A stretch of 64,000 bases of DNA from Parietaria judaica (taxonomy: Eukaryota > Streptophyta > Magnoliopsida > Rosales > Urticaceae): contig OX940865.1 in assembly GCA_954871525.1 (NCBI GenBank), positions 11,236,606-11,300,605 on the forward strand. The letters are read 5' to 3'. The position numbers were made by a program, and so were the translations under genes. Positions 49,301 through 61,700 of this stretch are shown piece by piece (positions within the stretch are counted from its first letter, which is position 1; every line of letters begins with the position of its first letter). The notes beneath the pieces are model-generated. The model had not been told where the DNA came from. It ran no database searches and worked only from the letters and a program-made list of their open reading frames with translations.

Positions 49301-52300
49301 TCGAGCTGTACATAAGAATATGTATAGAAAGATTACAACTGTTTTAAAAAATTAATGAGAATATTATAGAAAATCTCATGCTAATGAGATTATTATAGAA
49401 TAGTATTGTAGAACATCTTTAAAAAGAGGAAACAAGGTGGGAAACTAAATTAAAATGTTAAACCTTAATAGAATTAAATTAACTATAGTCCTTTTCTACA
49501 AAAAGATACAAATAGAAGAAACTTTTCAACCAAAGAAATAAATAATAAGCTCAAATATGTTGAACTAGGAAAGGTTCATGCAAACGAAAGATAGGGAACA
49601 AAATTGCACATACAGCACAATGCAAACTTCATCGCTTTCAAGTATTCCTGTGGGATCAGCTGTCCCCATTAGATAATAAGATTCAGGAACGAAGATCTTC
49701 CCGTCTTTTAGGGTTGACTTTTGCTCCTTCAGGATCATAGTGAGACGATGTTTCAGATATGGTTCTGCAAGAGGAATACCACACAGGATCATTCTTGCAA
49801 CAGTGGAATCCTTGTCTGGCTTGTTCATGGAAACTGCAATATATAAAAAACGTCAACGGAATTGATCAGATCTTTGCAATTGGTAATACGTAATGTTTTT
49901 GGAAAGAGCGAACCTTTTAGTGCAGTGTTAGGATTGCTGAATGCCCCATTGGTCTCTCTCAAAGATTCATCAAGCAAATCTAGAAAGAATTTATTAGGGA
50001 CACCTCCATGACTTAGAAGCAGGATTAAGTTTCGGGACAAGTTTGTCCGCTTAGGTGGATTGCTGGGTGACACCATAAAAGATTATCCACATGATAAAAA
50101 AAAGTGACTCCACCATACATGTTCCCTTTTTATCATCAAAGATTATCTTACATGACATGCTTGATGAGGTTTTCATCAATTTAATTTATGTTCTTCATTC
50201 ATGTGAGTCTTTCATCTTCAAAGTTCTTGAATAGCTAGACTACTTGATTGCTTCAAAATAGTCTCACAATTTTTTCAAAGAAACAAAGATCTTATGAATA
50301 AACAAAAGGAGATTAAAATGCACAGACAAAGAGAGGACAGTGCAAGGAAAATAGTCTCATAATCCAGTATTTTGATCTTCTTCCATAATTAATAGGGAAA
50401 AACACTTTTTAATAAGTCATGAGTTGTTGTCAAAATTTCTCAACATTTTTAATGCGGACTATTTAGAGGTAGAACATATTGTTGCCAATAAAGTTAAGGG
50501 GAAAATGTGCACATATATGCAAAGTTCAAGGGGCATTATTGTCAATTACTGTAATAAGAATGATATGAAATCATATATTGAGCTCATACCAAAAGTTAAA
50601 ACAAGTTGTAGAGAAGGGAGAGTTTGGTTTATAAACCATCAACTAAAAACATGCTAAATAGATGTGGGATTAGTACCACACCATACTTCCAAAACCGACA
50701 TCCACGTCGGCCTCTAAATCGATGCATTTTACATAAAGAAAAAAAAACTTGATGTTGGATGTACCTTGTCCCAACTATTTCCAAAGAGCTCTCTGAGGGA
50801 AAATTAACAAGAGTTGGATCCGGAACAACTTTAACCATCGAATCACGAACCCTGACTGTTTTGCTGCCAAGCTACCAAATGAAAACTTGAAAATTAAAAC
50901 TTCGAAGGCATCATCCGGTGAAGTTTGGACAGGGAAAGAGACATAAGTATCATCGTATTGACCATTTTCTTATAGCAATGGTGAAATTACAGCTTCTGTA
51001 ATACAATATCATTTACCATGCGAGAGATGAGTACAACTAAAATTATACAAAAATAAAATAAAAATAACGAAGGGATGCTGAGATATTAAGCTCAGCAAAA
51101 GGCATCATAACATAATATAATACCACAAGAGCAGCATAGTGTTCATTAAGGCTATGCCATTTCTGACTAAACTATCCTTAAGAGGGAAAAAAATGAAGAA
51201 AAAGATACCTTCTTGTTCACAAGCAAGGTTCCTTTGACCGTATAGCCCTTGTGAAACAGACGACACTGCATCAACATAGGCTAGAAAAAGTAACAGAAGT
51301 TAAATGACCACTAGATATAAATGAACAAAGTAAGAACTTAAATCATTGGTACTTAATGAAACAAGAAGACCATTTCCTACATACTGGTTCTTGCATTTTG
51401 ATGCCAAGTTGGCCAACTTCTGCCACATTATTCTCATGCTCATCAAGGTTACTAATAACCTAAAATTGAACAAGTTAGGCATTCCCAAATAATGATCAGA
51501 ATATATTCCAAACACTTCGATGTTTCGAAGGTATCCACTCCCACACATTAATCCTATAGTACACTCTTAAAAGTTACAAGGATACAAAAGGATGTGTGTT
51601 CTCTAAAACTATTGATGTAATTTATAACCAGTTACTTCCGAGGCATTTTTAACTATATAGTATACAAAACAAGAAAAAGAACAAGCTAAAAAATTGGGTT
51701 TCTAATCTAGAGCTTTAAAATGGAAGACCTCAATGTCTTTATCGTCGTTGCAAACGCCTTCATGTATATTTCTGGGACACAACAAAGCCAAATCTTCTGA
51801 AATATCACCTGTTCCATCAGTGTGAATAAGCGGTTTTCCATCTCTGAAGATGGGGTTACCACTTTCGTCCTGCTTATAAAAAAAATCTTAAGCTACATCA
51901 TAGTTTAGCAAACACTTTAATAGTGACAAAGGCAAATAGATTATGCCGTGCAATATATATCTTCGACTATCTCAAAATTCACTCTGTTCAGGTCAACTTC
52001 TAGAGTGTATGTCTTGGACAAAATCAGTGAAAACCTGAATTTAAAAAGATAAATTATGGAAATGAGTTTGTAGCCGGCATTAAGGCAGAGTCAGGAATGA
52101 GATGAAAAAAAAAAGAAAAAAAAAAAGAGAGATATTTGTGGTAATTTGAATTGTATTAACAGTAGATACAAGAATCAGGGCTAACACTGAAAAAAAAAAA
52201 AGAGAGAATATTTTGTGGTGATTTGAAATTGTACTGTAGATACCAGAATCAGGGCTATAACTGACTAATTAGAAAACCTAATCCTCAGACTAACTACCAA

Positions 52301-55092
52301 TATATTAATTCCCAAAATACACAGGTAATTATACTACCTCATTATATCAGAATATTACAAACATAATTCACATTAGAGCATTAGTTTGATCGAACTATCA
52401 ACAAAATGGACTCTTAAAATCATAATATACCTGGCCATATAGTTCTCGATACTCGACACAGTGTGTCCATGCATGAATAAAAGTCGGGCTTCTGTGGTTG
52501 TTTTACAACCAGCTAATATATAGGGCTTCGATGCATTTTTATCGATGAATGAATCTGAGTGGAGACGAATGAAAAAACACTTCACAGGAGACGAAGTTGG
52601 ATTTTTTTTCTTATCTCTATTCCCGCCATCTTTGAAAACTGACCAAATCATATCAGAAAGGTTGTTAATATTTTTGAGGTTATCAACAATAAAAAAAAGT
52701 ACTGACATAGGAGTACCCAAAGTCAACAGTTTGATTAGGTTTTTTTTACAATGCACTCTCGCATGACTTAGATATGGCACTAAAGGCCAAGTTTACAATA
52801 TGTAAAGGGGGCACTCATTTGAGTCCCATGAGGGTTTGAACCCATGACCCCTTGGATAGAGGAGTAGTGGAGTTACCACTAGGCCAAGCAAGCTTGGTTG
52901 TTTAATTAGGCTATTTACTTATGTCATTTTATTAAATTATGTCTTGTCATTCAAATCTGCTATAAATTATTTTATTATGTTTAAACATGTTCTTTTTTAC
53001 AGCATTAGTCACAGTTATCAAGTTATTTAGGGTAAGTAGGTTTTTCTTTGCGTCCGGCACTTATTAGGTTGCAACATTTTGGCTGTTCAGGAGAGAAGTC
53101 GTAAAAGTGTCAAGCGAACTAAGCATCATTGTCAGCTTCCTAGTTATAAGATGATTATAAGGTGGAAAACTTAATTAGAAAATGAATTCGCCAACGAATT
53201 TTTAACATATGCATCGAATAAGCGGCTCATAAATACAATGTTTGGGAAATCAGGTTGAGTCAAAACCAACAAGGAAAACGCCAGAGTCAAAGCAGCCACT
53301 GGCAAGCAGAAGTATTTAAATTTGTCAAAAGAACTTCAAAAGTAGGATAATAAGTAAGAAAGAAGTTAATCCTAAACTACCATAAGAAGAAATGAATAAA
53401 TAATTTAGATTATCTTCTATAATAGTTGAGGAAAGGAAGCTCACCAAAGTAGTGATACCGGCGTAAACCTACTAAAATCCCTTTTTCTACAGCTAGTTCT
53501 CTATATCCCGAATAGTTACGATCATGTGAGCCAAAACCTGGTTTAGTAGTCGCCAACTCCTCTGCAAATTTAACTCTCAAAACATTGTCATCACCCAAAA
53601 CCTTTTGTAAGTGGGTTTTGGGTTTGCTTAGGAAGGGGCCCTGAATAAGAATTCGAAGTAATTGCAAACGAAATAAGGAAAATCAAGTCCAGAGAGAATA
53701 GCAAGCAACAAAACTAAAAATCTTAAGTAAAAAACGTTTCTATCAAATGCAAAAAATAAAAATAAAGGAAGGAAACTAAAAATATGTTAAAGCTTCAAAC
53801 AAGGATAACTTCTGAAATTGGGTCGCAAAACGATCCTCGCTGAAGTTTCAAATGGGATGTATCTCCCAAGCTTAAAATATTTATGTCAAAGACTGAGCCT
53901 TTAAGACGAGCTTATTTAATGCATAAGAGAAAAAATAAAAATAAAAAAGATTGATTTTTAACTGATACTGAATGAGCTTTATTTTATTGTACATATTTCT
54001 TTGACTGTCTGTCCTAATTTTGGTCCAACCATATAAATGCAATATCATATATAGATATACTCAAAAGAGAAACTCTCCTATAAATGGTATAACTGTAGAT
54101 ATATATGTACTTGATCAATGATTATATAAGAATAACTACAATTAGAAGGGAAGGGAAAACAAACCTTGAATCTATAATGCCCTTCAGAAGATACATGACA
54201 ATCGTAAAGGTGAGTTTTTCCAGAATCCCAGTCATAATACTGCAGAACACCAAATGCAGAGGAATCATCTATCAAAAAAATGAAGATAAAAAACTCACAA
54301 TTTGTTAAGTGTTTTTGAGAGCATTCACCATTCTTCGGTCTTCCTTGTCGACGAATTTCACACCAAATCGTTCCCAAACTCGCGCTTCGAACTCTATCAT
54401 CGACAGATCTTTCAGCCAATTGATCTCGTAAACCGTTGTAACTGTATGAAGCTTCTTCCTATCCAAGAAGAGAAGTTCCTATGAACGATCACATTTGCGC
54501 AAAATGGTTGATCTAAACGAAGAAACTTGACTATACCCGCCAACATAATTCAGAATCAGAAACTGTTTTCTGAATTCCAATCCTCCCAACGCCTCCAACT
54601 CGGCTCTTCCGATCTCTCCCGGAGCCTCTCTGAAGAGCGGGCAAGGAACAAGCCTAGCCTCGGCAACAGGCTCAGCCTCGCTCTCTGCTTCACAGTCGAT
54701 CAACATCAAAATCGGCAGAAATTTCAGGAAACAAAGCACGATTTTTGGGTACCTGTTCGATTCGAGTATATGCGGACGGTCCGCAACATAGGGCTCCGAA
54801 CCGGAGACGGCGAGCCGGCGAAGCGGGGAGCCTTCTCCGGCGTGCACGCCGGGGAGCGGTAGCGCTCGAGCAGGCGGATGATGTAGCCGTTGAGAGTGGA
54901 GGTGATGGTGACCGTGGTGTCGATCTTGCGGAGGATTTCGAGCGCGCCTTGCTCGCCGCGCGCCGCGAGCCGGCGGCGCACGTCGGCGTCGACGGGCGGC
55001 TTCCTCTGCTCGGCGCAGATCATGGCGAGAAGCTCCTCCACCTCGCGAGGCAGAGCCACGGCGAGCTCGGCGTCATCAACAATGGCTTCCAT
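46341..55092 (-). CDS. RNA-dependent RNA polymerase, gamma clade (RDR3/4/5 type), 19 exons, 1012 aa
   Basis: Exons: 54753-55092, 54537-54687, 54329-54458, 54165-54239, 53445-53640, 52431-52638, 51947-52034, 51729-51869, 51385-51459, 51209-51280, 50765-50871, 49914-50062, 49614-49833, 49018-49243, 48627-48778, 48353-48515, 47548-47686, 47248-47417, 46341-46577. The sum is 3039 nt with an unbroken frame. Landmarks matching Arabidopsis RDR3-5: LGGLEFRKQFLILNYVGG, YDWDSGKTHLYDCHV, VKCFFIRLHSDSF, IHTDGTGDISEDLA, LSRNLILLLSHGGVPNKFF, SYYLMGTADPTGIL, VYRNPGVHFGDVHVMKARYV, and catalytic GGGDFDGDLYWVSRNP (713-717 DFDGD). The alpha-clade enzymes (RDR1/2/6) carry DLDGD, so DFDGD supports gamma. Alpha enzymes make dsRNA for silencing; the gamma role is poorly known. 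Intron 7 has a GC donor; intron 1 is only ~65 bp with a NAGNAG acceptor; intron 5 holds a SINE. Exon 1 is strongly GC-rich. Confidence 0.92.
52740..52899 (-). mobile_element. tRNA-derived SINE with 11-bp TSD, in RDR intron 5
   Basis: Reverse-strand 5' end CAACCAAGCTTGCTTGGCCTAG leads into the A-box-like TGGCCTAGTGG, then the B-box-like GGGTTCAAACCC, and ends GTGCATTGT plus A8. Flanks are GTTTGATTAGG (52729-52739) and GTTTAATTAGG (52900-52910), an 11-bp duplication with one mismatch. It lies in the same orientation as the RDR gene. Same family as 6338-6492 (partly) and 2427-2587. Confidence 0.8.
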
Positions 55093-55169
55093 GGCAGAGA
55101 AGCTCTCTGATTATTCCCGCTCAGAGTTGTAAGAATGACCAAGTGTTAGTGGAGTGAGATTTTGAAAAA

Positions 55170-55210
55170 GCCAGGTGACGTGGCAGACTGGGACGTAGCA
55201 CGTGAGATAA
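55170..55210. promoter_or_regulatory. Cluster of three ACGT-core elements upstream of RDR
   Basis: Three ACGT cores in 26 bp, 86-111 bp upstream of the RDR start codon: GTGACGTGGCA (55176-55186, ABRE/G-box-like), GGACGTAG (55191-55198) and the full G-box CACGTG (55199-55204). Such clusters bind plant bZIP or bHLH factors. Function is inferred from sequence only. Confidence 0.4.
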
Positions 55211-55219
55211 GCGTGACTT

Positions 55220-57166
55220 ATAAACTAATGTACGTACGTACGGTGATAACGAACTTTAGAATTAGTAAGGAAAAAATTGTTTACATTTCTTGCTAAGATT
55301 TACTTCATCATATCAAAACACAGCTATGCACGTACTCTTTAAGTGTAATTGATAATATATTTTAAGTTCTTAAAAGTTAAAACCATTGTAATATTTTTAT
55401 AAACTATTGTCGGGCCCACTTTCAGGATTTATAAGTTTTGAGCTGAGACCCTCGATCGAGGAGCCTTTTCGGAACCCTACACGCCTTTGCATCTTCACCC
55501 GAGCCATCTCGGCTCTCGGACATAATTCTCCGTCCTGTACAGCAAAGGTAGGAAGCCGCGTGGCTCCCATGCTTCGTGATCTTTTTTTTTTTTCATTCAA
55601 CGAAGCTCCTCGGCCAGACGCGGTGTTTCGGGTGAGAGAGAAAATAATAGAGAATGTACATTTTGAGATAAGTCAGGCTTTATGAGGAATCATAACGACT
55701 AGACACTTCTTCGACCGAGTCGGGAATCTACCAATAATTGACTCCCTTACATCTGCAGCCCGAGGCCGAGCTTAGCCGTTTTTAGGATTTTAAAATTTTC
55801 TTCATTTAGCGACTCGAATTCCGTTCTTGTATTTTTTTTTCATCTCTCACATGGAACTTTTGAGAACGTCTCATATGTACAATCCCTCTTGTAACGTTTG
55901 CAGAAAATTATAGTGAATATCTTAGGGACTAGACACTTCGTTAATAGGCCGAATCACAGGCCGAATCCCGTAAAACTCTTAAAGTGTTTGATGCTAGCTC
56001 AATGTACTGAAAATGTATTTTTCTGATTATACTTTAAAGTCTAAACAAAAACCGAGGCAACGCATACGAAAATAAATTCTAAAGTCATAAATGAAGATTT
56101 ATTCCATTCCCGGATAGTAGTATACTATAAAATATATATTATAAACTATAATAACTTATAAAATTAAATGTACTTATTTGAGATTTATGAAATTTAACCC
56201 TAGACTAGACTCTATACAAAAATAAAACGTGGTCTTCTACTCTTGTTATTTTGAGTGTAAGACAAGAAATGATTTTATGTGAGAAAAAAAGGTGTGATGT
56301 GATGGTGTTGAATTCTTCCAACTCTGTACGTGACGACAGTGAACGATCAAATCAAATAATGTGATTCACTATTTCCCTTCTCTGTGCTGAGTTTTTAACG
56401 TACGTAAATAAATGTATTACTGTGGTGTCCTTCACATCTTTTGCGGCGCGTGCCTGACTTCGTTTACTTTAATTTGCATGCAGCCATGCACTAATTTAAT
56501 TTGTGTAATTGGACTGTGCTTCCTTTTGCAAATGAAGTAATTGCAGCGTAAGTATTCAAATTTTAATCAATTGAATAATAGAGATTTAAAATGAAAAACA
56601 ACGACAAAATAACTCAAAATAAAAATAATCAGAAGCAACACATTTTTCCGAATAAAATTTTCGTCGAATTCAGATGAGCATAGATGAGAGATAATTGGAT
56701 GAGCTAATATTGTGTATCTGATTAAATATTCCTATCTTAAAAAAATTACCAACATAAAAAATAAGACAAGAACGTACTACCAAGTAGTACCACCTCATTT
56801 TTTTGACAAAAAACAAAAAACAAAAAAAGTACCACGTCTTTTTTTTTGATACTTTTGTCATTATATATTTCACTTTAAACTCGTGCATTTCGATTAATCA
56901 AAATTTAAATACTTTTGCCACAATTATTCATTCAGAAACCAACATTTCTTCGATGACATAATCATTGACGAAAATAGCAAAAAAAAAAAAAAAATAATGG
57001 AAAATTGAATAAGGGCCACCAATTTTATGCTACCAATTGATCTGCCAAAAAAGATGAAATTAGGGACTTTACCATAACTTTTTATGTTATCTCTATGCTA
57101 CCAATTTTAAACAACTTCAATATTTTTGCCGCGAATGACCCAAATTAAAATATATTGTACATAAGA
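55220..57166. other. Intergenic stretch upstream of RDR
   Basis: 55415-55760 is GC-richer with CTCGG/CCGAG-type motifs and twice shows 'tagacacttc' (near 55704 and 55930). This suggests an old retrotransposon fragment, but no borders were found. The rest is AT-rich. No supported gene. Confidence 0.45.
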
Positions 57167-57171
57167 TAAGT

Positions 57172-57754
57172 GTTAATGCCGAAAAAATAGATCAACAGTA
57201 AAGCGGCCAAGTCTCAATTTTGGACCGTTTTAGCAGTCAGATCGGGCTTAAAACATGATATTCTGCCTTAGTTGATACGCTTAATAGCATATAAATTAAG
57301 GAGTTTTATAATATTTGATGCCGGACCTCATCATTTGTCGCGAGGCTGCCTACATACCCTATTATTGGGATCAGGTCATCACGTAGTTCAAAGTGAGCTT
57401 TGAGAGCGTTTATCGCTCTAGAGAGAGTTTAAGTGAAATGTGTATAGTTCCGAGTTCGAATGAGTTTTTTTTCTGAGTTTGAAACTTATATTTATAGAAG
57501 TGTCCAGGAGCCTCTAAGCAATTAGAAATAACTTTATCAGGGCTCCTGAACAATTAAGTAATTGTTGTGAAAAAGTAAACACGCTCGTTTTTAAAACGCT
57601 CATTTCTAGGGAGCCCATATCAAGGGTGCTCATTTCTAGCGGGTCCATTTCTAAAGAGCCCATTTTAAGGGCGTCCATTTCAAACGCGTCCATACTTTTT
57701 GGGCTTTTTATTATTTTGGGCCTTATTTTTGGGCTAGGCAAAATACCCATAACA
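57172..57754. mobile_element. Solo LTR (583 bp) with 5-bp TSD ATAAG
   Basis: Starts TGTTAATGCCGAAAAAAT and ends AAAATACCCATAACA. Flanked by ATAAG at 57167-57171 and 57755-57759. Shares GAGGCTGCCTAC.TACCC and GGGATCAGGTCATCACGTAG with 37688-38790 and has TATTTATAGAAG near 57489. The 3' part (57590-57690) has short CCATTTC-type tandem units. The open frame at 57514-57750 is part of the LTR. Confidence 0.85.
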
Positions 57755-57759
57755 ATAAG

Positions 57760-58374
57760 TAAAGTTCCCTAAACGAGTAAAAGTTTCAACGGCATTACCT
57801 AATGCAAATATGAAGAGTGAGATTTTTGTAACGATTATAGATACAAGGGTTATTATTGGCATATAAGTACTTAAATTTTATTTAATTAAGAAAAGCACAC
57901 ATCCATGTAAAAAATAGAGACAAAAATATTTAAAATCGACAAAATTGAGAAAATATATATTTCTATAGACTTTTTTTGACGGATGTTGATCAAATGTCAT
58001 ATGGTACGATGGATGTTAGAAAAAAATGGGGTTACACATATTTTGGTCAACTTGATGTCACGTGTCATTTGAACACCGTTGAAAAACAAGGAAGAATATG
58101 TGCATCACCTATATTTTATTGACTTTAGGTATTTTTGTTGCTATTTTTCACTTTAAAGTTATGCCGTCTCAATTAATTAAAATTTCTTGATTAACAAAGT
58201 TAGAATAGTTATGCCGGCAATATCCCTATATATAAGTGTTCAATAATTCTGCGGCTTCAAGGAAATCGCGATATATAAAAGGCCCACTAACTTGTAACAG
58301 CGTATACTTACGTAAGTATGTAACAACTCATATTTTATTTACCATGAAACTCGACGTGATTAAATTTTACATAT

Positions 58375-58417
<43 letters not shown>

Positions 58418-58605
58418 CCTTTTAAACCAAAAATGCATAGCAAGAATTTAGTGTGTGTGAGAATGGAAACTTTCCTGGCAAAGGCTAGACAATTTCCGGA
58501 GCAAGGAAACGGAAAATCTCCGATCGGCAACCGCTTCTTTTTCATTGAAACAGAGCTTGTAATTGCATGATTGCTTGTGAAAAATCTATTTTACAGCTTA
58601 CCAAA
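57760..58605. other. AT-rich spacer downstream of the golgin gene
   Basis: No gene recognised. Contains a (TA)n microsatellite at 58379-58412. The short frames across it encode Ile-Tyr repeats and are artefacts. Confidence 0.5.
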
Positions 58606-58735
58606 TCATGGCTTCGAAAGTCCCATAAACTTTACTTCTCTCACAAGTAACTCATCGGCTTGCTCCTGCATATATAATGTATTATATAATAACGCATGTA
58701 TTATATAATAGAGACTAATTTTTTATTCAAGCTAA

Positions 58736-58791
<56 letters not shown>

Positions 58792-61700
58792 TCAGTGTAC
58801 CTGTAGTCGGTGCAATAGATACATCAAGAAGAGGTGTACAAATACCTGCAGAGGATTAAGGAATTATTTTCTGCTGTTTTTATTCAAAAAATAGGAAATA
58901 GAATATAGCAAACTAAATCCTCTAAATTAACCAAGATAAAAATTGGGAACTAATCCCCATAATATAGCAAACTATCTAAATAAAAAACTTCACTAGACAC
59001 GATACCTGTTGCAGGGATCTAAATAAAAAGCCCGATTACGGTTGGAAGGTGGAAGGAAGAAAAGGGAACCGGAACAGGGCCAAGGCTTTCAAAAAGCAGG
59101 TTGGCCAGTATTAGTTTTTGAAAAAAATAGTTTATTATAGATTAAGCTTTTTTGGTTCTATTTTAGGCCTGAATTATGAATTATTTAAATTTAATTAAAG
59201 TTATATTTAGATTATAAGTAACTAGTTTTTAAGAATATTTCAAACACTGGGCCAGCCCGGTTAAAAAAAGAAATGTTTCTAAGCTGAAACCGGGCCGATT
59301 ATGGAGAGAGGCTCCAAAAAAATCATAACCAGGCTGGCAAAGACTGGAAGCCCAGTTACCGATCCAGGTTTCACCCCAAACAAATTGGCTATATATAACT
59401 TAATTATATATATAAATATATTTATCTAATTTTCTATAATTCTACAGTTCCTCATGCAACAGTACTTGTTAGTTTGTGTGCTCATAAAACTGCATTTTAC
59501 CAGATAAAATAACAAGAGGACTCGTGCTTTCGGATACTGCCAGAGGAATCTAGTGGCCCTAACTGCTCCAGAGTCCAAAATTTTTGCCGCCTTTTGTAAC
59601 TGCAGAAAATCATATTTTAATTTTTTCGCAATTTTTTTCCTTGTGATTTTTTATAATAGATGGAAGGGAAATTTGGACTCCAGAACTAGATAACTGAAGT
59701 TATATCTAGTGATGTTTAGAGGATCTTGGAAAACTGATACCTGAACTCTCGCCCCCTCCATATGACGGTGATGCAAGGGAAGTTCCCTGCAACACCAAGC
59801 ACCAGATCATCAGAAACCGATTTTTTTTTAAAGAGAAAACGTGCATCCGGTTTATAAAAGAATGGAAATATTTGTAATGCCAAAGAAACAACATACTCAA
59901 GTGTCTTCATTTCTGTATCTTCTTCCCAAGACGATGACGGTCTCCGTGAAACTCGGCTTCTTTCTGCCTCTGCCTGTTTGTAGCACCGCAGATATTGATC
60001 AGGAAATAATATTAATTTTGGGAATAGTAATTTGATTTTTTTTTTCTTTCAATTCACACCATTGATAATTAAACATAAGTGAAGGACTAATAATTTATGG
60101 GACTTCATATTAGATTAAATAAACCTATATTACATAAGATTTTAGCTAAGTATACAAAATAATAGCTAAATTCAAATAATCTAAGTCGTATTTCAACACT
60201 TTAGACTATGATAAAAACATAAGTGAGCTATGTGATACGACCCACAACCAATGACACGAAAAGTAGCCAACATTGATAACAAAACATGATCTGCGTAACC
60301 AATAAACCAAGAACTGGTCTCTGAGACCCGAACCAAACACTACCTTTGTGAATGGTTACTGGTCTCTTCTTCATTAGCTTAACCTCTCATTAATAACTCT
60401 AATACATGAGTATAGCTAAGTGACTAAAGAACTAAACGACTTACATTTGGTTTAAACGTCAATAATTAAATGACGACTAATTAAACTATAACATATTCCT
60501 AATATTTAAAGGCATGTATCACAAACGAAGTAAATGCTAGCCAAGTAGATTAGAAACCTGAAACCGAACCTGTGCTTCATGGAGACGTTTCAACTCCTTC
60601 TCCAATTGAAACTCGGCAGCTGCTTTTTCACTGGCCATGGTTTCTAATTGTGTTTGCTTGTAGTACTGAATATAGTATAATAAATATTGACTAGTCAATC
60701 ATAAATCCTTTGAATATTAATAGCATACAGAATACGTACACTGAATTAGAATTACCAATAAATCAGTTAGTTCACGGTATCGTTTCTCGAGTTCCACATG
60801 CTCCTGTAAAATTGACAATTCATACAGGTATGTATTAAATATTCCGAAGATAATATATGCAGAATATGAGTTTAATTATTATATAGCATAAAAGCTAAAC
60901 TTGGTGAACTGATAAAACAGGTACGGAGATATACACTAGTTCACTGAAAATCGGTCATTTTTGGCGCATCTCATCAAAATATTGATGACATTACTATAAA
61001 TACCTGACGTGAGTAATGCTCGGCGTCCCTCTTCATGGCAGCCAATTCGACTCTCATCTTTTGTACCTCAGCCTAATATAATTAAACACAAAATGATCAC
61101 AGGACACCATAGATAAACCACAGCATTTCCAAGAACGGCTACAGGAATATTGGCTATGTTCCGTATATATCATTTTATTTTAAGTTTTATAATAAATTTT
61201 GGAAGTATTTTTGTGTTTCAGATCCTAAAAAAATCAGCTTTCAATAACTAGTATTTTTTAATCTAGTTTTTTAGAGCCAAAAAACTGTTCACGGTACACT
61301 AGAAGAAAATGCTAGACAAGAGGGAAACGAGAAGTGTAAGGAGAGAGTGAGCAGAGAGAAATATATGAGAGTGAGAGGCGATAATGTAAACCCAAAAACG
61401 ATAATTGCACTATGTAAATTTCTTGTCAACCAAAAGCTCAATTTTTAATTTTTTATATCAATTAAATAAATCAGGAACAAGAACAAATTTACCAAAAGCA
61501 TTTATAAAAACTTAGGTAAAAATTCAACAGATAATAAAATAAACGTTATTAAACCGGTCATAGTTTTTGGTTACAAAGATAAGAACGGCTTACATCCAGA
61601 GATGAAAGCTTGCCCTCAGCATCTCTCTGACCTTGACGAGCACGTTCAACTTCATCTTGCCATGCCTGAATCTAAAAAGTTTGTAACCAGTAAGTGATAT

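Noticed and set aside
54527..55132. Long + strand frames (80-121 codons)
   Set aside because: Shadows of RDR exons 1-2, which are GC-rich; the minus frame carries the homology.
57514..57750. 78-codon frame with repeated MGSLEMD-like units
   Set aside because: Comes from short tandem units inside the solo LTR.
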